Shown: positions 53,901 to 62,623, counted from the stretch's first letter. The stretch: DNA of 64,000 bases from Thermoplasmata archaeon (GCA_021820525.1 JAKADM010000006.1:1-64000), one strand, 5' to 3'. Numbers and translations: made by a program. The notes: generated by a model from the letters alone, not told the origin.

Positions 53901-56119
53901 ATGGAAAAACAATGAACGAAATTGCAAAAATGGCTGGAATGGCAGAGGATATTGTAAAGAGTTCAATTGCCAATCTTGAATCCATGTATCTCATAGAGAG
54001 GAAATTTTCAGGGGATAAGGTCATATATTTTCACAGGGAAGAACATCAAAGTGGGGCTTACAGTTCAGAAGATCTTGTTTTCGACACATTGAATTCAATG
54101 GGTCCAATGACAGGGGATGAAATATCCATAAGGCTCCCCATGGAAAGGGAACTTCTTGAAGAATCCCTTCAAAACCTTATGGAGGATGGAAAGATAATCC
54201 AGGAATATGTAACACCTGTTTTTGCAAAACAGTATATTGTAAAAGGTCACCTGGAGATGATCCTGGGCATGGAAAGTGTGGAACCCTCAGAAATAAGGCT
54301 GGCCAAATTTATGAAAACATTCTCCTCTGCGAAGGAGTATTTCGACACAATAGGCTTCTACACGGACAGGCAATCTCTCATACTCAGGCTCCGGGATGGA
54401 GGATCCTCCAAAGAACCTGAAAATGTCTTGCAGGGAAGATTCTTCAGACACAAAATGACTGTCATGAATAGAGATCTTGCCATGGCCCTTCAGAAATTGA
54501 GGGAGGATCAGTTAAGCGAGGAGGAAATTCACATTTTCGATTTTCTTAAATATGGCAGGGCAACTGCGGAGGCCATAGGAAAGGGAATCTCAATGGATAT
54601 GAGGGAGGTCAGGCCCCTTCTCAAATCCCTGGAATACAGAGTTCTCATAGATTTCGATGGAAATACCTATGGAAGATTGCAGGAATCCAGGATGAGCAGA
54701 AATGAAGCCATGGGAACTCTTCTTAGATTTCTGGGCCCTCTTACACAGAGGGAGATAACACGGAATCTGTGGTTTAATATCCAAAAAGAGGATCTGGCTG
54801 GCATAAATGGGATAAATGGAAGGGGTGGAATGTATTATGGAGATCTTGAGAAATTCGAGCCTGAGGATGTAATCCTTCCGGTGTCCGATCCAGTAATGAT
54901 ACTTATGGGAAGGCTTGTGACCGAAAACAGCGGATATACCCATGCCTTTTACAGTAAGGGGAAGATGGTTGCAATTATGTCCATGGATTTCATGGCTGAG
55001 GCCATCTGGATAGATCAGATTGAGCTGGAACAGGAAGATGGTGTTCAGATATTGAGCGAGTTCCTTGACAGGAAATATATTTCGGCAGGAAAAACTGTAC
55101 TCATAACTGATCCTGTTGAGAGAACAAGACTTAAGTTCATAGAAAATGGATACAGGGATATAAATAGGATTCTCATCAAGGGATCGGAGGAGCTCAACGC
55201 CATATATATGGACACACTTTTCACCCATTCCCTTTTAAATTATGGGAGTTATAAACCTCAATCAGGCAGAATTATCGATAATATTTATGATGCCTATCTT
55301 GGATTAAGGGATAACAGTGAAGCTACCGTTTGGAATATAAAGCCGTCAGAGGTTGACAGTTATTTCAGTTCAGAGATCATATTTTCCTTTTATGGACCCA
55401 TGGGGATAACATCAAAGGGCACAGTGGAGACCATATCCCTGTACAGAACATTAAGATCCATTGTTCTGAATGAAACTGACCAGAAGGTAATGAAATTCAT
55501 AATGGAATATCCTGCCGGAGAGGAGGAGATTATTGAAAATCTTTCCATACAGTATGACAACGTGAGAGAATCCATTAAGAAACTGTGGGAAGGGGCCATA
55601 ATATGCAAGGATGCAAGATCGAAATACAGGTTTGTTGTGGAGAAGTTCAGTCTGGACGAGGCCGCAAGAACCATACTTATGAAGATAGTTTCGGTTTTTG
55701 GTTTTGTCAATTTCCAGATATTCTCAGAAATAACAGGCAGCGTGGATGAGGACGTGTTCAGGAGAAACATGGACTGGCTGGGGCATAAAATCAATCTTAA
55801 GAGAATTTTTGTCCTGGACAGCAAGATGTTCGTTATGGCAAGGGATACTTTCCTTGATAAGTCAAGAGCAGCAATGGGCGAACTGATCATCAGCCCCAGA
55901 GATCTGATATATAATTATTTTAAAGGCCAGATAAAGTCTAATCTTGGCGGAACCAGGAAATTTTTGTATGTTAAAAATGGGAATATTGTACTGTCAATGG
56001 ACACAAAGAGAACAAAAAATGACATTACAATTGAAAAATTCGATGGAGATCTTACAAAAAGAAGGGATTGCATAAGGGCCCTTTCGGACTTTGGTTTTTC
56101 ATCAAGGATGGTAGGTTGA
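50987..56119 (+). CDS. Very long Lhr-type superfamily 2 helicase
   Basis: A 1710-residue helicase. RecA1 has Walker A SPTGTGKT (residues 61-68) and DEIH (186-189); RecA2 has TNTRSATEHV, TSLELGIDIG and QRIGRAGHS. The Lhr core (winged helix and the domain-4 region, to about residue 880) follows. The next ~800 residues contain several more winged-helix-like units (for example LENCNGKTMNEIAKMAGMAED, LKYGRATAEAIGKGISMDMREV) and a module with VILPVSDPVMILMGRL. Archaeal Lhr is usually about 850-950 residues, so this is nearly double, near the size of bacterial full-length Lhr (about 1500). Start TTG at 50987, about 29 bases after attataat; no ATG is near. Probable role in DNA repair or recombination. 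Confidence 0.88.
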   Translation: MTELRINTDGIEIRRKTIEEELPFIDDLIAKWFNGKYSSLTVPQKRVIPLVHEGKNVLVSSPTGTGKTLTGFLSIINELFIRARNGELRDEIFCVYISPLKALANDINKNLNKPLEEIYAIAKEEGLDLQPIRVAVRSGDTPQNERQKMLRKPPHILITTPESFSLALTAPKFKEKFKTVKYVIIDEIHEISSSKRGTLLSLNMERLEEVSPAFIRIGLSATQAPLPLIANFLCGYRDGEPRKCEIVDVDIKRGLDLETLTPVKDLTSAGFEVANERMYDILARLVEEHKTTLIFTNTRSATEHVAIRLKARGIDSLEAHHSSLGKETRLNVEEKLKRGELRCVISSTSLELGIDIGSIDLVVQIGSPKSVSKGLQRIGRAGHSINELTKGRFVVFNLDDLVECSVLTRAAYDRDIDRVSIPEGALDVLSQAIVGMTLERVWGLKECYNLLRRSFPYRNLEWKDYMDVIEYLAGKLESKSIYAKIWYDEKEQNIGKKKSTRMIYFMNVGTIPEDSDYHVIDVNGRHLGNLSDKFVERMVPGDIFVLGARTYSFVKSRGNRVIVRDATGLKPTIPSWTGEMLPRSYDLGVLIGRFREKVSQDIENEKTEELNSWLMEKYHVDQNGARSIISYVRGQRSFGVPTDRELLVEGYVDENLFSSIFLVPLGRRVNDALSRAYAQAISNRYEMNTRVTVTDDGFMLTYERKLPIREIVSLINKGNFVDYVRKSVFNTTVFKERFRQCATRSLMVLRRYKGHEVSVVMQQLRSDRVLKALENIPNFPVITETFREIMNDMMDVPSALNYVKDVIDGGKFKIKNYSNESSPFSLSLILAGVSDVVLMEDRAKLLRELQSRIVDKAYGSEYMDFKIREPARVEAFYSSRVPIVENEDDLIQLFSYFPYMDITRSRFNSPFPYSKIDSAKLSRELANSGKICSVYVRGIYWTLPERVELFKNLFARKRETTEEERMVLENCNGKTMNEIAKMAGMAEDIVKSSIANLESMYLIERKFSGDKVIYFHREEHQSGAYSSEDLVFDTLNSMGPMTGDEISIRLPMERELLEESLQNLMEDGKIIQEYVTPVFAKQYIVKGHLEMILGMESVEPSEIRLAKFMKTFSSAKEYFDTIGFYTDRQSLILRLRDGGSSKEPENVLQGRFFRHKMTVMNRDLAMALQKLREDQLSEEEIHIFDFLKYGRATAEAIGKGISMDMREVRPLLKSLEYRVLIDFDGNTYGRLQESRMSRNEAMGTLLRFLGPLTQREITRNLWFNIQKEDLAGINGINGRGGMYYGDLEKFEPEDVILPVSDPVMILMGRLVTENSGYTHAFYSKGKMVAIMSMDFMAEAIWIDQIELEQEDGVQILSEFLDRKYISAGKTVLITDPVERTRLKFIENGYRDINRILIKGSEELNAIYMDTLFTHSLLNYGSYKPQSGRIIDNIYDAYLGLRDNSEATVWNIKPSEVDSYFSSEIIFSFYGPMGITSKGTVETISLYRTLRSIVLNETDQKVMKFIMEYPAGEEEIIENLSIQYDNVRESIKKLWEGAIICKDARSKYRFVVEKFSLDEAARTILMKIVSVFGFVNFQIFSEITGSVDEDVFRRNMDWLGHKINLKRIFVLDSKMFVMARDTFLDKSRAAMGELIISPRDLIYNYFKGQIKSNLGGTRKFLYVKNGNIVLSMDTKRTKNDITIEKFDGDLTKRRDCIRALSDFGFSSRMVG

Positions 56120-56131
56120 CATTCCGTCAAC

Positions 56132-56143
56132 TTTATAAATTAA
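56132..56143 (+). promoter_or_regulatory. TATA-like element of the small membrane protein/HTH pair
   Basis: ctttataaatta lies about 25 bases before the ATG at 56161, suggesting a leaderless transcript. Confidence 0.5.
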
Positions 56144-56160
56144 GTGGTATACGATTATAA

Positions 56161-56427
56161 ATGATAGATATCCTTCTTGTGGTTACGGGGATAAATGCTG
56201 TGATTTCTGCCTTTCTCATGATAGTGTCATGGAAGGCTTTGAGAAAGGGGATTTCCATTGTTAAATACATTTTTCTCTACTTTGCACTTATACTTGCATC
56301 CTCCCTCATCATATCGCTTCAGTATTTTGGCATAAACTATTTTCAGTCCTATACACAGCTTATGCTTCAGGTCATTGATCTTTTGATGTTAATACTTGTA
56401 TACGCTGGTATTATGAGGGGAAAGTAG
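56161..56427 (+). CDS. Small membrane protein paired with winged-helix regulator
   Basis: An 88-residue protein of three membrane helices (about 1-22, 33-56 and 62-85) and little else. It is one base upstream of a winged-helix regulator gene, so both are probably one transcript. No family recognised; such pairs in archaea may be membrane sensor and regulator, which is a guess. Confidence 0.75.
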   Translation: MIDILLVVTGINAVISAFLMIVSWKALRKGISIVKYIFLYFALILASSLIISLQYFGINYFQSYTQLMLQVIDLLMLILVYAGIMRGK

Positions 56428-56428
56428 G

Positions 56429-56929
56429 TTGAGTGTAAAGGACTCTCCCAGAGAAAAGATTCTTGAAATAATTAAAAACAATCCAGGAGTGCATTTCAGG
56501 GCAATCCAGAGGGAGAGTGGATTCGCCATTGGCCAGGTGGAGTATCATCTTTATAAACTTGAAAGAGACGAAGAAATTACCGTAAGGAAGGATGGGAAGT
56601 TCAAGAGATATTTTCCCTATTCCACATCGGATTCTCTGAAAAAAGCACTGGGTTTCTATCTAAGGAACAAAACCAGCAGGAACATAATATTCCTTCTTCT
56701 CAATCGGGGCGAGGCAACATCAGGAAGGATAAAGGAAAGGGTTGGTGAGAACTGGGAAGATTCCATAAAGGAATTGATCAGTGACGGGATCATAATTGAA
56801 GAAAATTCCAGATACAAATTGAGGAACCCCGAGGGAATCAGAGAATTCATAAAGCGTTCAAGAAAAAGTTTTCTTGAGGAACTGGCGGACAGCCTCATAG
56901 ATCTTTTTGATGACTGGAAGGAAGATTGA
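56429..56929 (+). CDS. Transcription regulator with two winged-helix domains
   Basis: A 166-residue protein. The first winged helix (residues 5-62, EIIKNNPGVHFRAIQRESGFAIGQVEYHLYKL) and the second (about 72-130, LLNRGEATSGRIKERVGENWEDSIKEL) give the pattern of the archaeal two-HTH regulators (COG3398 type). The start is TTG at 56429, one base after the upstream stop. The C-terminus is helical. Confidence 0.85.
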   Translation: MSVKDSPREKILEIIKNNPGVHFRAIQRESGFAIGQVEYHLYKLERDEEITVRKDGKFKRYFPYSTSDSLKKALGFYLRNKTSRNIIFLLLNRGEATSGRIKERVGENWEDSIKELISDGIIIEENSRYKLRNPEGIREFIKRSRKSFLEELADSLIDLFDDWKED

Positions 56930-56932
56930 AAC

Positions 56933-57895
56933 TTATTTATATCTCCTTCTATGTGAAACGTAGCCTGAAACGATCAGGAGAATGCCGATAACTGTTCCGC
57001 CGGCAAAGGCATAAACATTGTTTTCAACTTCCGCAATTGCCTGTGTGATTGGTGTAATCACAATCGGAGCTTTCAAGGGATTACTGGTTGGAAGAGTTAA
57101 ATAAGGATCATACTTTATGTTAACATCCGTGCCATTGTATTTCATCAAAAGGAAATATGCGTAGAAATTATGGGACTCGTGGAAGTATGAAATAGTTCCA
57201 TTCTGACCAGTTCCATTTACACTGTATTGTGGTCCGAGGGAAAACATATAGTTTATACCATTCTGATCTGTTGACAGCTGCAGGGCATATATTTTCATTT
57301 TATCCTTTTTCTCAAAAAAGTCCCTGTGAAATTCACCCATGATCCCCTTTCCCGTGAAAACTGTAATGGGAATGGCCATATATTGCTCCCTGTCACTGTT
57401 GCTCTGTATGTTGATCGTATAGGAAATCTGGAGTGTATTATAATGAGTCAGAGAAATGTTTGTACGATCCTGTGTACTGTTATTGATCTGTTGTGTAAGG
57501 TTCAATGTTTTTGTCTCCCTTGTAACGTTTATGGTAATATTATAATGATCCATTATTCCTGAGAATGGCATTTTTGAGGGGAAATTATTATTAAAAATAT
57601 TCTGGTTTAAGGAGTAAGCACTGAATGATGATGAATAGGAATAATTTAAAGGGCCATCCTTTTTAAGTTTCCATTTAATGTTTTCAAAATGATGGAGAAG
57701 TCCCATATTTTCCACAGGAAAACCTACACCAGTCTGAAACATGTCTACTGTAATGTTTGTTCCATTGTAAGTAGTGTTTATTACGGGATTCTTTCCAAAT
57801 CCTATGGAAACATTTTCTGAATGGATATCCATGGGCATGGAAATCGGCACCAGAATAAGGGATATGGCTATGATGGCAAATATTATTTTCAACAT
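56933..57895 (-). CDS. Surface protein with signal peptide and C-terminal membrane anchor
   Basis: A 320-residue exported protein: signal peptide at residues 1-22, a beta-rich external domain with about a dozen N-x-S/T sequons, one membrane helix at about 291-311, and a short Arg/Lys tail. I recognise no catalytic motif or family. It ends three bases from the convergent regulator gene. Confidence 0.75.
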   Translation of the reverse strand: MLKIIFAIIAISLILVPISMPMDIHSENVSIGFGKNPVINTTYNGTNITVDMFQTGVGFPVENMGLLHHFENIKWKLKKDGPLNYSYSSSFSAYSLNQNIFNNNFPSKMPFSGIMDHYNITINVTRETKTLNLTQQINNSTQDRTNISLTHYNTLQISYTINIQSNSDREQYMAIPITVFTGKGIMGEFHRDFFEKKDKMKIYALQLSTDQNGINYMFSLGPQYSVNGTGQNGTISYFHESHNFYAYFLLMKYNGTDVNIKYDPYLTLPTSNPLKAPIVITPITQAIAEVENNVYAFAGGTVIGILLIVSGYVSHRRRYK

Positions 57896-57942
57896 TTTAG
57901 CATGTCATTGTATATTAAACCTTTTTTGGTACATTGAAAACA

Positions 57943-58119
57943 TTATGAAAATTCTTCTTCCAGTTCTATTATAACCTGATTGAGCACATCTTCAAATGTA
58001 ACGCCTCTGTATTCCCTGAGACCGCCCATTTCAGTTCTGAGCCTGGCAATAAAATTCTCTCCATTTTCAGTATCCTCGTCCTCTTTTGACAGTTCTATGT
58101 TGCAAATCATCTCCTGCAT
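57943..58119 (-). CDS. Small acidic protein
   Basis: A 58-residue ORF below usual cut-offs, with about a third acidic residues and a helix-forming C-terminal half (GVTFEDVLNQVIIELEEEFS). The ATG at 58119 follows a GGTG element by five bases. It stands between the surface protein gene and the MDR dehydrogenase gene. No family recognised. Confidence 0.6.
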   Translation of the reverse strand: MQEMICNIELSKEDEDTENGENFIARLRTEMGGLREYRGVTFEDVLNQVIIELEEEFS

Positions 58120-58199
58120 ATAGGCACCTGAATCCGTATGAATTCAGTCTTATTTAACAGTTTCTTACACTGCAAAGTTAGTAAATTCAATAAAAAATA

Positions 58200-59213
58200 T
58201 TAAAATTTGATAAAAACCCTGCCAAGATTCTTTTTTGCCTTTATGTTTTCAAAAGCCTCATTAACATCTTCTATTTTAATTTCATTTGAAACCACGGCAT
58301 GAATCTTTCCTCTGGCAGACATATTCAGCGCTCTCTCCAGATCATATCTGGTCGATGAAATACTCCCGAATATGCTGTTTCCCTTCAGGATCAGTATTCC
58401 AAGGGGAAGGCCCGGGGATGCAGGCTTGAGGTTTCCAACGACAACCATCCTGCCACCGAAACTCAGGGACCTGAAAGCCTCAGAAAAGGTTGCATCCCCT
58501 GTATTTTCCAAAGCTATGTGAGCACCCTCATTCCATATCTCTTTGACCTTCTTGCTAAAGCCCTCTCCTGAGGAAATCACATGGTCTGCTCCCAGTTTGT
58601 ACAGCTGCTCCTTCTTCCATTCGGAGCTTGTTACTGCCATTACCTCAGCTCCATAGGCCTTTGCTATCTGAATGGCGTGTGCTCCAACACCTCCACCGGC
58701 TCCTGTGATAAGAACCCTTTTTCCTTCCTTAATATTACCGCATGTATCCAGTGCGTGGATCACCATTCCTGTAACACATGCAGCTATGGTTGAAAGTTCT
58801 TCAGGTACACCATCTGGAACCTTAACAAGGCTTCTTTCACTTATCCTTACATATTTGGAATAGGCTCCATCCAGATTTTCTCCCAGTGTTTTCTTATACT
58901 GGCAAAGGTTTTCGTTCCCTGATATACAGTTCTCACAGTGGCCGCATGGTACATAAATAAGGCTTGAAACCCTGTCCCCCTTTTTGAAATATTCCACACC
59001 TTCTCCAACTTCTCTTATAATCCCTGATACTTCATGGCCAGGGACGATCGGCAGACTCAACCTCGGGAAAAATCCATCCCTTGTCAGCACGTCCCTGTAG
59101 CATATGCCTGTAAATTTCTGTTCTATAACAACTTCCCCAACACCAGCCTTTGGCTCCTCTCTTTCCTCAATTTCAACAGGCTTTCCAGTCTCCCTTATAA
59201 CTGCAGTTTTCAT
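58200..59213 (-). CDS. Zinc-dependent MDR dehydrogenase/reductase, acryloyl-CoA reductase-like
   Basis: A 337-residue medium-chain dehydrogenase. Catalytic zinc ligands include Cys38 in ICYRDVL and the His in PGHEVSG; the structural zinc site is CGHCENCISGNENLC; the NADP loop is GAGGGVGAHAIQIAKAYGAEV. The ICYRDVLTRDGFFPRLSLPIVPGHEVSG region and overall layout recall the archaeal acryloyl-CoA reductases rather than classical alcohol dehydrogenase. The true substrate is uncertain. The divergent neighbour, an E1-like gene, starts 44 bases away. Confidence 0.85.
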   Translation of the reverse strand: MKTAVIRETGKPVEIEEREEPKAGVGEVVIEQKFTGICYRDVLTRDGFFPRLSLPIVPGHEVSGIIREVGEGVEYFKKGDRVSSLIYVPCGHCENCISGNENLCQYKKTLGENLDGAYSKYVRISERSLVKVPDGVPEELSTIAACVTGMVIHALDTCGNIKEGKRVLITGAGGGVGAHAIQIAKAYGAEVMAVTSSEWKKEQLYKLGADHVISSGEGFSKKVKEIWNEGAHIALENTGDATFSEAFRSLSFGGRMVVVGNLKPASPGLPLGILILKGNSIFGSISSTRYDLERALNMSARGKIHAVVSNEIKIEDVNEAFENIKAKKNLGRVFIKF

Positions 59214-59257
59214 AAGGTCAAAAGGATTAATTCGTATATATCAATTATCCGTCTTAA

Positions 59258-59977
59258 ATGGGAAGTCCTGAAAGATTTGAACAAAAAATATCCGTTCTGG
59301 GATGTGGGGGAAATGGTCAGCTCGCACTGCAGATACTTTCTTCAATGGGTTATAACGTTGAATTCTTTGATGGAGATACTGTGGAAAAAACCGATCTGAG
59401 GAGGCAGTCCCTATTTTCCATTGAGGATGTTGGGAAAAACAAGGCAAGGGTATGCATGGAAAAAATTCATATGTTAAATGGGTCCAGAAAAGTCATGGGC
59501 ATAGGTGAATATGTGGATTCCAACAATATTGATTCACTTCTGGGAAATTCAAAATTAATTATAGATGCCACAGATTCCTTCATAACAAGAGAGCTATTAA
59601 ATGAATTTTCCATCAAGAGAAACATCCCCATGATATTCAGTTCAAGCTTTGGGAATATGGGCCAGATAAAATGCATAATTCCCGGAAAAACATCATGTCT
59701 TCATTGCCTGACCGGTGGAAAAAAGCTGGTTCCTCTTAACTGTCATTATGATAGGGTAGATCCATTTGTACCACAGATTATATCCTCAAATCTTGCCGCC
59801 TTTGCAGATTTCATTCTCTCAGGAAGGGATATAACTGGTGATCTTTACATTTTTAATTTTTCAGATTTTGGCATTGAAAAAATTAAGGTTAATCGAAATA
59901 TGGAATGCGAAGTCTGCGTCAAAAATAAGTATAATTATCTTGAAAGTGAGAAAATAGTCGGGAGGCAATTAATATGA
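59258..59977 (+). CDS. E1-like ubiquitin-activating homologue (ThiF/MoeB/UbaA family)
   Basis: A 239-residue adenylating enzyme with the GCGGNG loop at residues 15-20, the FFDGDTVEKTDLRRQSLF region (Asp and Arg of the adenylation site), DATDSF, and zinc pairs CLHC and CEVC. It has no rhodanese domain and is close in length to MoeB/ThiF. It would activate a ubiquitin-like or sulfur-carrier protein (SAMP, MoaD or ThiS); none is beside it. The next gene overlaps by four bases. Confidence 0.88.
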   Translation: MGSPERFEQKISVLGCGGNGQLALQILSSMGYNVEFFDGDTVEKTDLRRQSLFSIEDVGKNKARVCMEKIHMLNGSRKVMGIGEYVDSNNIDSLLGNSKLIIDATDSFITRELLNEFSIKRNIPMIFSSSFGNMGQIKCIIPGKTSCLHCLTGGKKLVPLNCHYDRVDPFVPQIISSNLAAFADFILSGRDITGDLYIFNFSDFGIEKIKVNRNMECEVCVKNKYNYLESEKIVGRQLI

Positions 59978-60573
59978 AAGGCAAAATAAATGGAATTATA
60001 TTTGATCTGGATGGCACACTTTTGGATTCCTTTTCCGTGAGAGTCGATTCTTGGCACAGGGCTTTATATCTAAATGGAGCGGATGTCGACAGGTCAAAGA
60101 TTGAACCATTCATAGGATTGCCCGGCATTTCACTCGCCTCAATTTTTTCCAATAGGCCCGATAAAGTTGAAAGCGACGAAGAAATACTGTTCAAGGAGAG
60201 GCTATGGGAGGTAGGTTTCTTCCCGGATGTTATACCAACTCTTGCAAAAATTGAAGGCATGGGAATAAAATGGGTCATTGTCACATCCGCAAGAAGGGAA
60301 TTTGTTGATATGCTCCCCATAGCAGGAGAAAAAGTAATAACGATTGATGACGTCAAAAATGGTAAGCCTGAAACCGAGGCATATGAAAAGGCTGCAGAAA
60401 TGATGAAAATTAAGCATGAAAATATTATGGTTGTGGGAGACTCTATTAATGATATGATACCGGCAAAAAAACTGGGAATGTTTTCTGTACTGGTTACCCA
60501 TGGTATGAACAGGGGTATAAACATAAGAGATGTTGAGATAAAGGAAATTGGAGAATTGATGGATTTACTTTAA
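59974..60573 (+). CDS. HAD-superfamily phosphatase
   Basis: A 199-residue HAD phosphatase of the beta-phosphoglucomutase/phosphoglycolate phosphatase type. Motif I FDLDGTLLDS is at residues 10-19, motif II in VTSARREF, motif III Lys in NGKPETEAYEKA, motif IV GDSINDM. The substrate is unknown. Overlaps the E1-like gene by four bases (ATGA), so it may be functionally linked or simply coupled. It is a second, unrelated HAD protein besides the one at 10.7 kb. Confidence 0.85.
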   Translation: MKGKINGIIFDLDGTLLDSFSVRVDSWHRALYLNGADVDRSKIEPFIGLPGISLASIFSNRPDKVESDEEILFKERLWEVGFFPDVIPTLAKIEGMGIKWVIVTSARREFVDMLPIAGEKVITIDDVKNGKPETEAYEKAAEMMKIKHENIMVVGDSINDMIPAKKLGMFSVLVTHGMNRGINIRDVEIKEIGELMDLL

Positions 60574-60579
60574 ATTTAT

Positions 60580-61275
60580 CTAAATCCCCGGAATTGACCA
60601 TCTTGTTCCAAGGAAGGTGAAGGAGAGGTTGGTGAGATTTCCATTATAGTTGCCTTCATTTAACTGTCCTATGAGGTTTACGGTCCCATTGAATGGGTTT
60701 CCATTTCCCGAAGCAGAGAGATTTCCAAGGAAAGTTTTACCTGCAAAAACTGACACCTTAAAAATTGTGATGAGTATGGGAAGAACTCCAGAAAGAATAA
60801 GTTCTGACTGTCCGTTGGAATTGTTTTTTATGAGTTTTGCCTGAGTGAAAAATGGCGGTATTAATGTGGAAACGTTCTGACTATCCCTGGACAGATTAAA
60901 TCCTGACAGAAACTCTGAGACAAAGATGGTGAAGAAATAGATTATGGATTTACCTGTCCACCCCTCGACCTTAAGTTTTGATAAATTGACAGGGAGTGAA
61001 ACATTCTGAGACATTGAGGTTTCAGGGTTAATGGTTAAAGTATGATTCATTATTTCAATGTGGGATGGGAAAATGCCAGAATTATTCCCATTGAGTCTGG
61101 CAATAATGAATGTTTTTCCATCCTTTACCTGCATTTCCTCAAAGTCCAGACCAAGGCTCTTCAGATCGTTCTCTGTACTTACATATACTGAAGATGCGGA
61201 AATAACCAGAAATGATGCAAGAATTGCGAATGCACCAACTCCTATCATTCTGCTTATCTTCATAATACTATCCAT
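60580..61275 (-). CDS. Secreted or membrane-anchored protein of unknown function
   Basis: A 231-residue protein with an N-terminal hydrophobic helix (about residues 10-30) that is a signal or anchor, then an external region rich in N-x-S/T sequons. A second hydrophobic stretch is at about 108-125, and another at about 165-180. No family recognised. In-frame ATGs at 61275 and 61263 are both possible starts. Confidence 0.7.
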   Translation of the reverse strand: MDSIMKISRMIGVGAFAILASFLVISASSVYVSTENDLKSLGLDFEEMQVKDGKTFIIARLNGNNSGIFPSHIEIMNHTLTINPETSMSQNVSLPVNLSKLKVEGWTGKSIIYFFTIFVSEFLSGFNLSRDSQNVSTLIPPFFTQAKLIKNNSNGQSELILSGVLPILITIFKVSVFAGKTFLGNLSASGNGNPFNGTVNLIGQLNEGNYNGNLTNLSFTFLGTRWSIPGI

Positions 61276-61515
61276 ATAATAAGTTGATTAAATAAAGTTT
61301 TCACACAATCATTTGAATTCAAAATCTGTCAAAATCAAATTACCAATCAGATTATATTGAAAGGGCCAAGCCCTGTTTCAATTGGCACTGTGGCTCAGTA
61401 AAAATTAGAGTATGCAGGAATGTCATCCGATTGAAATAATTAAGTCTTCAGTTCTAAGATCCAAATCTTCCCGGTCTGTACGGTAAAGGCTAATTATTAT
61501 AAGATATATGGAACG

Positions 61516-62556
61516 GTGTTGGGCATTTTGAAGGATTTTGAGGGGAGCAGGAAAGATTTCATTTATCTGTTTGTGTCATACAATACAGGCAAGGTGTTTA
61601 TTTTTCTAACTCTGTTTTTTCTTTTCGGTACAAAAATTGTACAGGGAATGAATTACTGGGATTCTACATATTATGTGAGCATAGCCCAGTATGGATACAC
61701 TTCCATTCAGACGCAGGTTTTCAGCCCAATCTATCCATTTTTAATAAGGATTCTTGATTTCATAATGCCATCAGGAAAATACTGGTATATTGTTTCTGCA
61801 ATTCTAATTTCAAATATCTTTGGTGAGCTGTTTGTTCTTTACCTGTACATGAAGAGGGGATTTAAGGTAGCCCTTTTGGTTGGTCTTTTTCCCGTATTTT
61901 TACTGTTCTCAACCATACCCTATTCAGATGATATTGCCATGCTTTTTCTTGCAATTTCAATGGAGGGATCAGATATTGTTATAATTGGATTTTTTTCAAT
62001 GGCAGTTGCAACATTCCTTAACCTTGCATACGCCATTCCGAGCCTTATGTTAAGGCTCAGGAGATGGTATGCCTTTTTTATTCCCTCGCTTGTTGGTGTG
62101 GTAGCCCTGATTCTCTTCTGGCACTTTGACGGTACGCCCTTTGCATACTTTCAAATTGAAAGAAAATACTGGGGCGTATTTTTCGGAACACCTCTGATTC
62201 AGGGTGGAAGCATAATGTCCTCTTATCTCCACTATGGTATTCCATCCATAATCTATCTGATAAGAAACTGGGTATTTTTCATAATATTCTTCACCGGAAC
62301 GTATTTATTATCAAAAAGTGACATCCCCCACAGATTTTTCCTCACAATCTACTGTCTCTCCATTGAAGTCCCACTCATATTTGTTGTGGGAGTTCCTGAA
62401 TTCTCCATACCGCGCCTCCTTCTGCCTGCCTTTCCTGCCCTTTTTCCTTACGCAGGAATGGTGAGGGAAAGAAGGAATGTATTTTTCTATGCCATAATAT
62501 GCACTCTAATTGCATGTATATTTGCAGTATGGCAGATGAAATCATTTTTTGCATGA
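61516..62556 (+). CDS. GT-C glycosyltransferase, PIG-V-like mannosyltransferase
   Basis: A 346-residue protein with about nine membrane helices. The first external loop carries the NYWDSTYYVSIAQYGY motif (Asp49), followed by FSPIYPFLIRIL, the pattern of PIG-V and related GT-C lipid-linked sugar transferases. It would add a sugar, probably mannose, from dolichol phosphate to a glycolipid or glycoprotein at the outer face of the membrane. The start is GTG at 61516 (a TTG follows). It is likely relevant to the sequon-rich surface proteins nearby. Confidence 0.8.
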   Translation: MLGILKDFEGSRKDFIYLFVSYNTGKVFIFLTLFFLFGTKIVQGMNYWDSTYYVSIAQYGYTSIQTQVFSPIYPFLIRILDFIMPSGKYWYIVSAILISNIFGELFVLYLYMKRGFKVALLVGLFPVFLLFSTIPYSDDIAMLFLAISMEGSDIVIIGFFSMAVATFLNLAYAIPSLMLRLRRWYAFFIPSLVGVVALILFWHFDGTPFAYFQIERKYWGVFFGTPLIQGGSIMSSYLHYGIPSIIYLIRNWVFFIIFFTGTYLLSKSDIPHRFFLTIYCLSIEVPLIFVVGVPEFSIPRLLLPAFPALFPYAGMVRERRNVFFYAIICTLIACIFAVWQMKSFFA

Positions 62557-62605
62557 AGAATTCGATCATGGCTCCTTTTTGATTATCATTACAAAGTTAG
62601 AAAAT

Positions 62606-62615
62606 TTTTTAAAAA
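62606..62615 (+). promoter_or_regulatory. TATA-like element of the padR-ABC operon
   Basis: The stretch tttttaaaaa lies about 35 bases before the GTG start of padR, with a start site expected near 62637. The palindrome at 62624-62636 lies between. Confidence 0.45.
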
Positions 62616-62623
62616 GATTTAAT

